A stretch of 64,000 nt of DNA from Streptomyces sp. SID13726 (lineage in GTDB: Bacteria; Actinomycetota; Actinomycetes; Streptomycetales; Streptomycetaceae), in contig NZ_JAAGLY010000002.1 in NCBI RefSeq assembly GCF_010548375.1, positions 682,001-746,000 of the forward strand. Direction: 5' to 3'. Below are positions 7,554 to 16,460 of this stretch, in pieces; the stretch's first letter is position 1, and the number at the start of each line of letters is the position of its first letter. The notes below the pieces were generated by a model. It ran no database searches. It worked only from the letters and a program-made list of their open reading frames with translations, and was not told the DNA's origin. The position numbers were made by a program, and so were the translations under genes.

Positions 7554-8870
7554 ATGCGCAGAATCCGAGCCGCGGCCGCCGGTGCGGTCACCGTCTCCCT
7601 ACTGACCGCCGTGACCGCCTGCGGCGGCGGCTCGTCGACGGGCGGCGGGTCCGACGACTCGCCGAAGACACTGACCTACTGGGCGTCGAACCAGGGCGCG
7701 AGCATCGAGGTCGACAAGAAGGTCCTCCGGCCCGAACTCGACAAGTTCGAGAAGCAGACCGGCATCAAGGTGAAGCTGGAGGTCGTCCCCTGGTCGGACC
7801 TGCTCAACCGGATCCTCACGGCGACCACCTCCGGCCAGGGCCCGGACGTCCTGAACATCGGCAACACCTGGAGCGCCTCCCTCCAGGCCACCGGCGCGCT
7901 GCTGCCCTGGGACGCGAACAACCTCGCCGCGATCGGTGGCAAGGACCGCTTCGTCGACTCCGCGCTCGGCTCGACGGGTGCCCAGGGCCAGGACCCGGCG
8001 GCCGTGCCGCTGTACTCGATGGCGTACGCGCTCTACTACAACAAGAAGATGTTCGCCGACGCCGGCATCGCCAAGCCGCCGGCCACCTGGGCGGAGCTGA
8101 TCGCCGACGGCAAGAAGCTCTCCAAGGGCGGCAAGTGGGGCCTGGGCGCGGAGGGTTCGAACCCGTCGGAGAACATCCACCACGCCTTCGTCTTCGCCAA
8201 GCAGCACGGCGCCGACTTCTTCACCGCCGAGGGCAAGCCCGACTTCACCAACGACGGCGCGGTCGCCGGGGTCCAGCAGTACGTCGACCTCATGGCCAAG
8301 GACCGGATCATCGCGCCGGGCAACGCCGAGTACGCCCAGAACCAGTCGGTCAGCGACTTCGCCAAGGGCAAGAGCGCGATGCTGCTGTGGCAGTCCGCGT
8401 CCGCGAACCTGGAGTCCCAGGGCATGAGCGCGGACGCCTACGGCATCGCCCCGGTCCCCGTGCAGTCGGGCACCCCCGGGACGGGCGCGAACGTCAACTC
8501 GATGGTCGCCGGCATCAACCTCGCCGTCTTCAAGAACACCGACAACCTCGACGGCGCCCGGAAGTTCGTGAAGTTCATGACGAGCGACGCGGAGCAGAAG
8601 GTCCTCAACACCGCGTACAGCTCCATACCCCCGGTCAAGTCGGCCCAGGGCGACGCCTCCTTCAATACGGCCGCCAACGCCGTACTCAAGGACACCCTCG
8701 CGCAGAGCGCCGCCGCGCTGCCGCAGGTCGCCGACGAGTCGCAGTTCGAGACGGCCGTGGGCACCGCGATCAAGGGGCTGTTCGCCGACGCGGCGGCCGG
8801 GCGTCCGGTCACCACCGACTCGGTGAAGGCGGCGCTGGAGAAGGCCCAGCAGCAGATGCCGGCGAAGTGA
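7554..8870 (+). CDS. Sugar ABC transporter substrate-binding lipoprotein
   Basis: A 438-residue family-1 extracellular solute-binding protein. It has a lipoprotein signal peptide with lipobox ending at Cys23 (LTAVTAC), then a Gly/Ser linker and the fold with motifs GPDVLNIGNTW, AVPLYSMAYALYYNKKMFADAGI and PPATWAELIADGKKL, typical of carbohydrate binders. GKSAMLLWQSASANL marks the second lobe. The gene is the first of a four-gene operon ending in a GH1 beta-glucosidase, so a beta-glucoside such as cellobiose is the likely ligand. The SD (GGAAAGGGA) precedes the ATG. Confidence 0.9.
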   Translation: MRRIRAAAAGAVTVSLLTAVTACGGGSSTGGGSDDSPKTLTYWASNQGASIEVDKKVLRPELDKFEKQTGIKVKLEVVPWSDLLNRILTATTSGQGPDVLNIGNTWSASLQATGALLPWDANNLAAIGGKDRFVDSALGSTGAQGQDPAAVPLYSMAYALYYNKKMFADAGIAKPPATWAELIADGKKLSKGGKWGLGAEGSNPSENIHHAFVFAKQHGADFFTAEGKPDFTNDGAVAGVQQYVDLMAKDRIIAPGNAEYAQNQSVSDFAKGKSAMLLWQSASANLESQGMSADAYGIAPVPVQSGTPGTGANVNSMVAGINLAVFKNTDNLDGARKFVKFMTSDAEQKVLNTAYSSIPPVKSAQGDASFNTAANAVLKDTLAQSAAALPQVADESQFETAVGTAIKGLFADAAAGRPVTTDSVKAALEKAQQQMPAK

Positions 8871-8875
8871 GCACG

Positions 8876-9862
8876 ATGACGACCACTCTCGAAGTGCGCG
8901 AGCAGCGGGTGGGGCCCGCCGCGCCCCGGCCCCCGCGCCGGACCGGCCGGATCCGCCGGGTCGGACTGCCCTATCTGCTGCTCCTGCCCGCCCTGCTGCT
9001 CGAACTCCTGGTCCATCTGGTGCCGATGGTGATCGGCATCGTGATGAGCTTCAAGGAGCTGACGCAGTTCTACATCCGTGACTGGGGCACCGCGCCCTGG
9101 TCCGGCGTCGACAACTACAAGGTGTCGGTGGACTTCGACGCCCCGGTCGGCGAGGCCCTGCTGCACTCGTTCCTCGTCACCGTCGCCTTCACCCTGCTGT
9201 CGGTCGCCCTGTGCTGGCTGATCGGCACCGCGGCCGCCGTCTGCATGCAGGACACCTTCCGCGGTCGCGGACTGCTGCGGGCGCTGTTCCTGGTGCCGTA
9301 CGCGCTGCCGGTCTACGCGGCCGTCATCACCTGGGTGTTCATGTTCCAGCACGACAACGGCCTGGTGAACCATGTCCTGCACGACCAGCTCCATCTCACC
9401 GACAAGCCGTCCTTCTGGCTCATCGGCGACAACAGCTTCTGGGCGCTGCTGACGGTGTCGGTGTGGAAGGGCTGGCCGTTCGCCTTCCTGATCGTGATGG
9501 CCGGACTCCAGAACATCCCGGGCGAGTTGTACGAGGCTGCCGCGCTGGACGGGGCCGGCGTGTGGCAGCAGATCCGCCGCATCACGCTGCCGTCGCTGCG
9601 GCCCGTCAACCAGGTGCTGGTCCTGGTGCTGTTCCTGTGGACGTTCAACGACTTCAACACGCCGTACGTCCTGTTCGGCAGGACCGCGCCTGAAGCCGCC
9701 GACCTGATCTCCGTCCACATCTACCAAGCCTCCTTCGTCACCTGGAACTTCGGCACCGGCTCCGCGATGTCGGTGCTCCTGCTGCTGTTCCTGCTGGTGG
9801 TGACGGGCGGCTACCTGGCACTGACCGCACGCGGACGCCGACGGAGGCCCGCCGATGCCTGA
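8876..9862 (+). CDS. Sugar ABC transporter permease (MalF/UgpA type)
   Basis: A 328-residue permease with a basic cytoplasmic N-terminus (about 35 residues) and six membrane segments. The MalF-type EAA motif is visible (ELYEAAALDGAGVWQQIRRITLPSLRPV), where the ATPase docks. It starts 5 bp after the binding-protein stop. A GTG at 8867 overlapping that stop is an equally coupled alternative adding three residues. It overlaps the following permease by 8 bp. No ATPase gene lies in this operon; in Streptomyces such importers share the MsiK ATPase, which is established for cellobiose and maltose systems. Confidence 0.9.
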   Translation: MTTTLEVREQRVGPAAPRPPRRTGRIRRVGLPYLLLLPALLLELLVHLVPMVIGIVMSFKELTQFYIRDWGTAPWSGVDNYKVSVDFDAPVGEALLHSFLVTVAFTLLSVALCWLIGTAAAVCMQDTFRGRGLLRALFLVPYALPVYAAVITWVFMFQHDNGLVNHVLHDQLHLTDKPSFWLIGDNSFWALLTVSVWKGWPFAFLIVMAGLQNIPGELYEAAALDGAGVWQQIRRITLPSLRPVNQVLVLVLFLWTFNDFNTPYVLFGRTAPEAADLISVHIYQASFVTWNFGTGSAMSVLLLLFLLVVTGGYLALTARGRRRRPADA

Positions 9863-10724
9863 GTCCCCGATGCGTAAGTCCCCGATGGCACCGCCCAGTT
9901 CGTTCCTGTGGACGCGGCGGGTCTTCCTCACCCTGCTCACCGGCTTCGTGCTGGTCCCGGTGTACGTGATGGTCTCCAGCTCGCTGAAGCCGCTCGCGGA
10001 CGTCACGGGCCAGTTCCACTGGCTGCCCAGCGAGTTGACGATCCGGCCGTACATCGACATCTGGTCGACGATCCCGCTGGCCCGCTACTTCGTGAACTCG
10101 CTCGTGGTGGCGGGCGCGGCGACGGTCTGCTCGGTAGTGATCGCGGTGTTCGCCGCCTACGCGGTCAGCCGCTACGAGTTCCGCGGCAAGCGCGTCTTCA
10201 CGGTGACCGTGCTGTCCACGCAGATGTTCCCCGGCATCCTCTTCCTGCTCCCGCTGTTCCTGATCTACGTCAACATCGGCAACGCCACCGGGATCGCGCT
10301 GTTCGGCTCGCGCGGCGGGCTGATCCTGACGTATCTGACCTTCTCGCTGCCGTTCTCGATCTGGATGCTGATCGGGTACTTCGACTCGGTGCCGCGCGAC
10401 CTGGACGAGGCGGCGCTGGTGGACGGGTGCGGGCCGCTCGGCGCGCTGCTGCGGGTGGTGGTGCCGGCCGCGGTCCCGGGGATCGTCGCGGTCGCCGTCT
10501 ACGCCTTCATGACCGCCTGGGGCGAGGTGCTGTTCGCCTCGGTGATGACCAACGACACCACCCGCACGCTCGCCGTCGGCCTCCAGGGCTACTCCACGCT
10601 CAACAACGTGTACTGGAACCAGATCATGGCCGCCTCGCTGGTCGTCAGCGTGCCCGTGGTGGCCGGGTTCCTGCTGCTCCAGCGCTATCTCGTCGCCGGG
10701 CTGACGGCGGGCGCCGTCAAGTGA
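9855..10724 (+). CDS. Sugar ABC transporter permease (MalG type)
   Basis: A 289-residue permease. The EAA loop is [28 protein letters not shown], a typical MalG arrangement, and the protein has six hydrophobic helices. The segment [19 protein letters not shown] is also characteristic. The start overlaps the upstream gene by 8 bp; an internal ATG five codons in could be used instead. Its stop overlaps a GTG that could begin the glucosidase, so the operon is tightly packed. It forms the channel together with the preceding permease. Confidence 0.9.
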   Translation: MPESPMRKSPMAPPSSFLWTRRVFLTLLTGFVLVPVYVMVSSSLKPLADVTGQFHWLPSELTIRPYIDIWSTIPLARYFVNSLVVAGAATVCSVVIAVFAAYAVSRYEFRGKRVFTVTVLSTQMFPGILFLLPLFLIYVNIGNATGIALFGSRGGLILTYLTFSLPFSIWMLIGYFDSVPRDLDEAALVDGCGPLGALLRVVVPAAVPGIVAVAVYAFMTAWGEVLFASVMTNDTTRTLAVGLQGYSTLNNVYWNQIMAASLVVSVPVVAGFLLLQRYLVAGLTAGAVK

Positions 10725-10747
10725 CCCACTCCTCCGAAGGGACCTTC

Positions 10748-12106
<1,359 letters not shown>

Positions 12107-12141
12107 ACCGAGCTCATGTCGAGAACGGCCCGGCGGCTCCG

Positions 12142-12189
12142 TCCCAGAGGCGAACGCGGTCATCATGGCCGTACCCGACACCTCTGGGA
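12142..12189. promoter_or_regulatory. 9-bp inverted repeat upstream of the VOC gene
   Basis: TCCCAGAGG (12142-12150) and CCTCTGGGA (12181-12189) are exact inverse complements around a 30-bp spacer, ending 11 bp before the VOC-family ATG. The right arm contains the CTGGGAGAA stretch serving as a weak RBS. It could be a dyad operator or an RNA stem over the RBS. Confidence 0.35.
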
Positions 12190-12200
12190 GAACCGGAACA

Positions 12201-12638
12201 ATGATCAAGCGGATGGACAACGTCCTCATCGTCGTCGAGGACCTCGACGCCGTCATCGCGTTCTTCGTCGAACTCGGCATGGAGCTGGAGGGCAAGGGCC
12301 CGGTCGAGGGGCGGTGGGTGGAGCGGGTCATCGGCATCGACGACGTGCGGCAGGACGTGGCGATGCTCCGGGTCCCGGGCGGCCCCGGACGGATCGAGCT
12401 GGCGAGGTTCCACGCGCCGAGGGCGATCAGGTCGGAGCCCGAGGACGCGCCGGCGAACACCCTGGGGATCCGGCGCGTGATGTTCGCGGTCGACGACATC
12501 GACGACGTGGTCGCCCGGCTGCGGACCCACGGCGCCGAACTCGTCGGTGAAGTGGAGCAGTTCGAGAACATCTACCGGCTGTGCTATGTCCGCGGCCCCG
12601 AGGGGATCGTCGTCGGCCTGGCGGAGGAACTCGGCTGA
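12201..12638 (+). CDS. VOC-family (glyoxalase/dioxygenase fold) protein
   Basis: A 145-residue protein with the paired beta-alpha-beta-beta-beta modules of the vicinal oxygen chelate superfamily. The first module starts MDNVLIVVEDLDAVIAFFVELGMELEGKG and the second LGIRRVMFAVDDIDDVVARLRTHGAELVGE, ending with YVRGPEGIVVGLAEELG, where a glutamate often binds metal. Enzymes of this fold include glyoxalases, extradiol dioxygenases and resistance proteins; the sequence does not identify the reaction. The ATG at 12201 follows GGGAGAACCGGAAC. It is on the same strand as the glucosidase with a 94-bp gap containing an inverted repeat, so it is probably transcribed separately. Confidence 0.8.
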   Translation: MIKRMDNVLIVVEDLDAVIAFFVELGMELEGKGPVEGRWVERVIGIDDVRQDVAMLRVPGGPGRIELARFHAPRAIRSEPEDAPANTLGIRRVMFAVDDIDDVVARLRTHGAELVGEVEQFENIYRLCYVRGPEGIVVGLAEELG

Positions 12639-12682
12639 GGAATACGCCTGAGGACATGCCTGAGGGACACGCCTGAGGAGAC
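12634..12682 (+). repeat. Four tandem copies of a 12-13-bp repeat spanning the VOC stop codon
   Basis: The units GCTGAGGAATAC, GCCTGAGGACAT, GCCTGAGGGACAC and GCCTGAGGAGAC follow each other directly from 12634 to 12682. The first contains the TGA stop of the VOC gene. The unit keeps CTGAGG constant. It may be a slippage product or a binding array; no function is known. Confidence 0.5.
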
Positions 12683-12723
12683 GGCTGTCCGGAACGGGCC
12701 CGTCGGCGCGGAAATCCGTCGCG

Positions 12724-12758
12724 GCCCGTGCGGGTCGGCCGTTACCCTCCGCACGGGC
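12724..12758. promoter_or_regulatory. 10-bp perfect inverted repeat upstream of the DinB-like gene
   Basis: GCCCGTGCGG (12724-12733) and CCGCACGGGC (12749-12758) flank a 15-bp spacer that includes TACCCT (12743-12748), a possible -10 box. It ends 35 bp before the start codon. Placement over a -10 suggests an operator; an RNA stem-loop is the alternative. Confidence 0.4.
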
Positions 12759-12793
12759 GTGACGGGCAACGCGACGGCGGAGGGAGCCGGGCC

Positions 12794-13519
12794 ATGGGGA
12801 CCGAGCGCGTACGGACCGATCGACTGGGGCTGCTGCTCGACCAGTTCGACTGTGCCAGAGAACGGGCCCAGGTGCGGCTGACCGGGCTCGGCGACGAGGA
12901 GTACCTGTGGGAGCCGGTCCCGGACTGCTGGTCGATCCGGCGCCGGGGCGAGGCGGTGACGCCCCGGGCGTACGGTCCGGGCGAGTGGCTGCTCGACCAG
13001 GGCGCGCCGGACATCCCGGCGGGCGAGTACGCCGAGGTCGCCCGGCAGGCCGCCGACGGCATGACCGTGGACAAGATCGCCGCCGACTGGAGCGTGAGCG
13101 TCGAGCGGGTCGAGGAGGTCCTCGCCCACACCGGTGCGCCGGAGCCCGACCGGACCCAGGTCACGACCATCGCGTGGCGGCTGGGACACCTGCACTCCTG
13201 CTTCGCGGGCAGCTGGGAGTGGACCTTCGGCGAACACCGCGCGGAGCCCAGGGAGTTGGTCGACTTCACGCCCTCCGCCGATCTGGCGCAGGAGCGGTTC
13301 TGGGCGCTTCTCGACCGCTGGCGCGAGAGCGTCGGCGCGGTGACCGAGGAGCAGCTCGACACGGTCGGCTTCTCCCGGTACCCGTACGGCTCCGACCCCG
13401 ACGAGCCGTACGCCGCCGTGTTGTGGGGGTCCAACCTCGAACTGATCCACCACATGTCCGAGATCGCGCTGCTGCGCGACCTGTGGCAGGCCCGCTTCAG
13501 TCGATCCCGCCCCGCTTGA
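12794..13519 (+). CDS. DinB-superfamily protein
   Basis: A 241-residue soluble helical protein. Residues near the start (LLDQFDCARERAQVRLTGLGDEEYLWEPVPDCWSIR) and the later WRLGHLHSCFAGSWEWTFGEH and LELIHHMSEIALLRDL blocks match the DinB/YfiT four-helix metal-binding fold, with His residues in the usual spots. Between them is a short insert (MTVDKIAADWSVSVERVEEVL) that looks like a small helix-turn-helix, unusual for the family. DinB-like proteins include thiol-dependent transferases (bacillithiol or mycothiol); the reaction here is unknown. The ATG at 12794 has a GGAGGGAG Shine-Dalgarno. Confidence 0.75.
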   Translation: MGTERVRTDRLGLLLDQFDCARERAQVRLTGLGDEEYLWEPVPDCWSIRRRGEAVTPRAYGPGEWLLDQGAPDIPAGEYAEVARQAADGMTVDKIAADWSVSVERVEEVLAHTGAPEPDRTQVTTIAWRLGHLHSCFAGSWEWTFGEHRAEPRELVDFTPSADLAQERFWALLDRWRESVGAVTEEQLDTVGFSRYPYGSDPDEPYAAVLWGSNLELIHHMSEIALLRDLWQARFSRSRPA

Positions 13520-13589
13520 CCGGCTGGGCGGCGATCCCGTCCGCGTCCCCGCGGGCGACGGTGTGTGGCGCCTGGAGGCCGACCTTGGC

Positions 13590-13606
13590 GTGACGCACCG
13601 CGTCAC
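13590..13606 (+). terminator. Hairpin downstream of the DinB-like gene, possible terminator
   Basis: GTGACGC (13590-13596), a 3-nt loop ACC, then GCGTCAC (13600-13606) form a perfect 7-bp stem 70 bp after the DinB stop and before the promoter of the SDR pair. There is no U-tract, which is common for actinomycete terminators but leaves the call uncertain. Confidence 0.4.
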
Positions 13607-13678
13607 CGCCGTGCGGGCCGACCGGCCCTGACCTCACGGCCCGACCGGAAGTCACTTCAAGCGGCCCGTCCCGCACCT

Positions 13679-13706
13679 TGCCGCCCCTGCCTGGTGAATC
13701 TAGACT
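13679..13706 (+). promoter_or_regulatory. Promoter of the two-gene SDR operon
   Basis: TTGCCG (13679-13684) and TAGACT (13701-13706) are separated by 16 bp. The predicted start of transcription lies at the left end of the TetR-type operator at 13712-13729, a layout suited to repression. Confidence 0.55.
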
Positions 13707-13711
13707 CGACG

Positions 13712-13729
13712 AAAATGAAGCCAGTTCAG
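13712..13729 (-). promoter_or_regulatory. Operator site a of the locus-wide 18-bp motif
   Basis: On the minus strand this reads CTGAACTGGCTTCATTTT, matching the consensus CTGAAyTGAnTTCAyTTT at all but one position. It overlaps the predicted transcription start of the SDR pair. Probable binding site of the TetR protein at 19519-20145. Confidence 0.6.
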
Positions 13730-13776
13730 TTCAGGTCAAGCGAAGTGTCGAGCGAAGCGTTGTCAGGAGTGGCCTC

Positions 13777-14580
13777 ATGATGGGTTCCCTGGACGGGAAA
13801 TCCGTGCTCGTCACCGGTGCGGGACAGGGCATCGGGCGGGCTATCGCCGTGGAGACGGCCCGGCAGGGCGCGGCCGCCGTGGCCGTGGCCGACCGGAACG
13901 AGGAGACCGCCGCCGAGACCGCGGAGCTGGTGCGGGCCGCGGGGGCCCGGGCCGAGGCGATCGTCTGCGACCTGCGCGACCGCGACAGCATCGCCGCCAT
14001 GGTGACCCGCACCGCGGGGCTCTTCGACGGACTCGACGTCCTGGTCAACAACGCGGGGGTGATCGAGACCGCGTTCACGGCCGAACCGGAGCGCGGGGTC
14101 GACACGCTCGCCGAGGAGGTCTGGGACGCGGTCTACGAGGTGAACCTCAAGGCGGTGTGGCTGACGACCAAGTTCGCGGCACCGTATCTGCGCCGCTCCG
14201 CGCGCGGGCCAGCCATCGTCAACACCGCGTCCGTCTCGGGCCTCACCGGCTTCGCCAACGCCCCCGCCTACGGCGTCACCAAGGCCGGTGTCATCCATCT
14301 GACCAAGGTCACCGCGGTCGATCTGGCCCCGGTGCGCTGCAACTGCTTCTGCCCCGGTGTCGTCGACACCCCGCTGGCCCAGGGCTTCTTCGCGGCCGGC
14401 GGGGACCGTGACGCCGTGGAACACGAGCTGACCGCGCCCCAGTTGGTGGAGCGGCTCGGGCGTCCTGAGGAGGTCGCCAGGCTGGCCTGCTTCCTGGCCT
14501 CCGACGACGCCGCGTTCATCACCGGATCGTCGTTCGTGATCGACGGCGGCGCGCTCGCCTGGCTCGGCGTACGGGACTGA
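13777..14580 (+). CDS. SDR-family oxidoreductase
   Basis: A 267-residue classical short-chain dehydrogenase. The nucleotide-binding GAGQGIGRA is near residue 14, the NNAG motif near 90 (VLVNNAGVIET), and the catalytic Ser with YGVTKAG (Tyr-x3-Lys) near 165-172. The acidic AD after strand 2 (VAVADRNEE) favours NAD over NADP. The end is typical (ITGSSFVIDGGALAWLGV). The ATG at 13777 lies 8 bp after AGGAG; a second ATG follows immediately. It is followed 11 bp later by another SDR. In this locus it probably oxidises or reduces a hydroxyl or keto group of the catabolic substrate, but the specificity is not readable. Confidence 0.88.
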   Translation: MMGSLDGKSVLVTGAGQGIGRAIAVETARQGAAAVAVADRNEETAAETAELVRAAGARAEAIVCDLRDRDSIAAMVTRTAGLFDGLDVLVNNAGVIETAFTAEPERGVDTLAEEVWDAVYEVNLKAVWLTTKFAAPYLRRSARGPAIVNTASVSGLTGFANAPAYGVTKAGVIHLTKVTAVDLAPVRCNCFCPGVVDTPLAQGFFAAGGDRDAVEHELTAPQLVERLGRPEEVARLACFLASDDAAFITGSSFVIDGGALAWLGVRD

Positions 14581-14591
14581 GGAGCACCGAA

Positions 14592-15365
14592 ATGACCACG
14601 ACGTCAGGGGAGTTCATGCGTTCCAGGCTGGCCGGGAAGACTGCTCTGGTGACCGGGGCCACGGGCGGCATCGGCGACGCCGTCGTACGGCGGCTCGCGG
14701 CCGAGGGTGCGGCGGTCGTGGTGACCGACCTCGACGCCGACGCCTGCGAGAAGCTCGCCGAGGAGGTCGGGGGCGGCGCCCTGGGACTGGCCCTGGACGT
14801 CTCCGACGAGTCGGCGTGGCAGGAGGTCGTCGCCACCGCGACGGCGACGCTGGGTGAGTTGTCCGTGCTGGTCAACAACGCGGGTATCGCCACCATGCAC
14901 ACCGTCGAGACCGAGACCATGGACTCCTGGGAGCGGGTCCTGGGCGTGACCCAGACCGGCGTCTGGCTCGGCATGAAGCACGCAGGCCCGTCCGTCGAGC
15001 GCTCCGGCGGCGGCTCGATCGTCAACATCGCGTCGATCTTCGGCACGGTCGGCGGGTTCGGCGCCCAGTTCTCGTACCACGCGGCCAAGGGGGCCGTACG
15101 ACTGATGACGAAGAACGCCGCGCTGCACTGGGCGCCGCGCGGAGTGCGGGTGAACTCGCTGCACCCCGGGTTCATCGAGACGCCCCGGTCACGTGAACTG
15201 TGGCGTGACACACCCCGGTTGGCCGCGATGGTCGAGGGCACTCCGCTCGGCCGGCTCGGCACCCCCGAGGAGGTGGCGGCCGCCGTGGCCTTCCTGGCCT
15301 CCGACGACGCGAGCTTCATGACGGGGTCGGAGCTGTATGTCGACGGAGGCTGGACGGCTCGCTGA
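14592..15365 (+). CDS. SDR-family oxidoreductase
   Basis: A 257-residue short-chain dehydrogenase, the partner of the preceding SDR. It has GATGGIGDA near residue 22, VLVNNAG near 95, and a YHAAKGA catalytic motif with the Ser in IVNIASIFG. The Asp in VVTDLDADA suggests NAD dependence. ATG at 14592 follows a GAGGAG Shine-Dalgarno. The two genes sit in one transcription unit controlled by operator a. The C-terminus (MTGSELYVDGGWTAR) is nearly the same as that of the SDR at 21116, hinting at paralogy within the locus. Confidence 0.88.
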   Translation: MTTTSGEFMRSRLAGKTALVTGATGGIGDAVVRRLAAEGAAVVVTDLDADACEKLAEEVGGGALGLALDVSDESAWQEVVATATATLGELSVLVNNAGIATMHTVETETMDSWERVLGVTQTGVWLGMKHAGPSVERSGGGSIVNIASIFGTVGGFGAQFSYHAAKGAVRLMTKNAALHWAPRGVRVNSLHPGFIETPRSRELWRDTPRLAAMVEGTPLGRLGTPEEVAAAVAFLASDDASFMTGSELYVDGGWTAR

Positions 15366-15401
15366 GAGCGCCGAGAAGGTCCGGAGCGCCCGGGAGGGCC
15401 G

Positions 15402-16460
15402 TTACGGCGTGCCGGTCGACGCGGTGTACCGGTCGACGCCGTCGGTGCTGGTGCTCCGGGCCCGTCCTCGGGTCACCAGTACGTCCAGGTGGGCGGCCGT
15501 CTCGTTGACGGCGAGCATCCGGTCGAAGGGGCCGAGGTCCGTGAAGGGCACCCTGCGCCGGGTCCAGCCCAGCTCCCCCGCCACCTCGAACGCGGTGCGC
15601 GTGCGGTCGCCCAGGGCCGCGAGCGACTCGGCGAGACGGTCGTCGTGGTGGGCCAGCAGCTCGCCGACCCGGGTGTGCACGCTGTCGCCGACCGGGCCGT
15701 GGGCGGGCAGCAGACGGGCGTCGGCGAGCAGGGTCATCCGGTGCAGCGAGTCGAGGTAGTCGCCCAACGGCAGGGCGGGGCCGCCGAGTTCGAAGCCGAT
15801 GGACGGGGTGATGTGCGGCAGGACGTGGTCACCGGAGAACAGCAGCCCGCGCGCCTGGTCGAGATAGACCACGTGGCCCTGGGTGTGTCCGGGCGTCGGC
15901 ACGACCGTCAACCGGGCGTCCCCGAAACGGAGTTCCTCCGCCCGCAGCCAGCGGTCCGGCGCCTCCCAGACCGTGGGGTCGAAGTCGCCGCCGTACATCG
16001 CGGCGACCCGCTCGGCGAGTTCATGGGCCCCGGCGCGGCGCAGTGTCTCCAGCGAGCCGACCGGCTCGTCCGTCCGCAGCTCCCCCAGGGCCTCCAGACC
16101 GCGCCGCTCACCCGCGCCCAGGTAGACCCGTGAGCCCAGCTGCCTGCGCAGCTCGACGGCCTGGGTGTAGTGGTCGCGGTGGATGTGGGTCACCAGGACG
16201 TGGCTGATCTCGCCGAGGTCGTGGCCGAGTTCGGCCAGGGAGTCCTCAAGTGCCTTGCGGGACTCGGGTATCGACCACCCGCCGTCGATCAGGACCAGCC
16301 CCTCGGTGAACCCCTCCAGCGCGTAGACGTTGACGGCTCGCAGTCCGTCGTCCGGCAGCGGGAGGGGGATGCGGTGGACACCGGGGTGCACGGTCTCGGG
16401 TCCGGGCTGCGCCCAACGGCCGCGGTCGAAACGGGGGGTGCGGGTCGTGGGGGTGGTCAT
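15402..16460 (-). CDS. MBL-fold metallo-hydrolase
   Basis: A 352-residue metallo-beta-lactamase-fold hydrolase without a signal peptide. The metal ligands are visible in THIHRDH (residues 91-97), PTPGHTQGHVVY and the distal SGDHVLPHITP. The C-terminal part includes a helical region (HTRVGELLAHHDDRLAESLAAL) and a winged-helix-like end (TAFEVAGELGWTRRRVPF), the LACTB2/GloB-like arrangement. ATG at 16460 has a strong AAGGAGAT Shine-Dalgarno and overlaps the stop of the acyl-CoA ligase gene (ATGA), so the two are coupled. It may hydrolyse a thioester or lactone in the pathway; that is inference from location. Confidence 0.85.
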   Translation of the reverse strand: MTTPTTRTPRFDRGRWAQPGPETVHPGVHRIPLPLPDDGLRAVNVYALEGFTEGLVLIDGGWSIPESRKALEDSLAELGHDLGEISHVLVTHIHRDHYTQAVELRRQLGSRVYLGAGERRGLEALGELRTDEPVGSLETLRRAGAHELAERVAAMYGGDFDPTVWEAPDRWLRAEELRFGDARLTVVPTPGHTQGHVVYLDQARGLLFSGDHVLPHITPSIGFELGGPALPLGDYLDSLHRMTLLADARLLPAHGPVGDSVHTRVGELLAHHDDRLAESLAALGDRTRTAFEVAGELGWTRRRVPFTDLGPFDRMLAVNETAAHLDVLVTRGRARSTSTDGVDRYTASTGTP

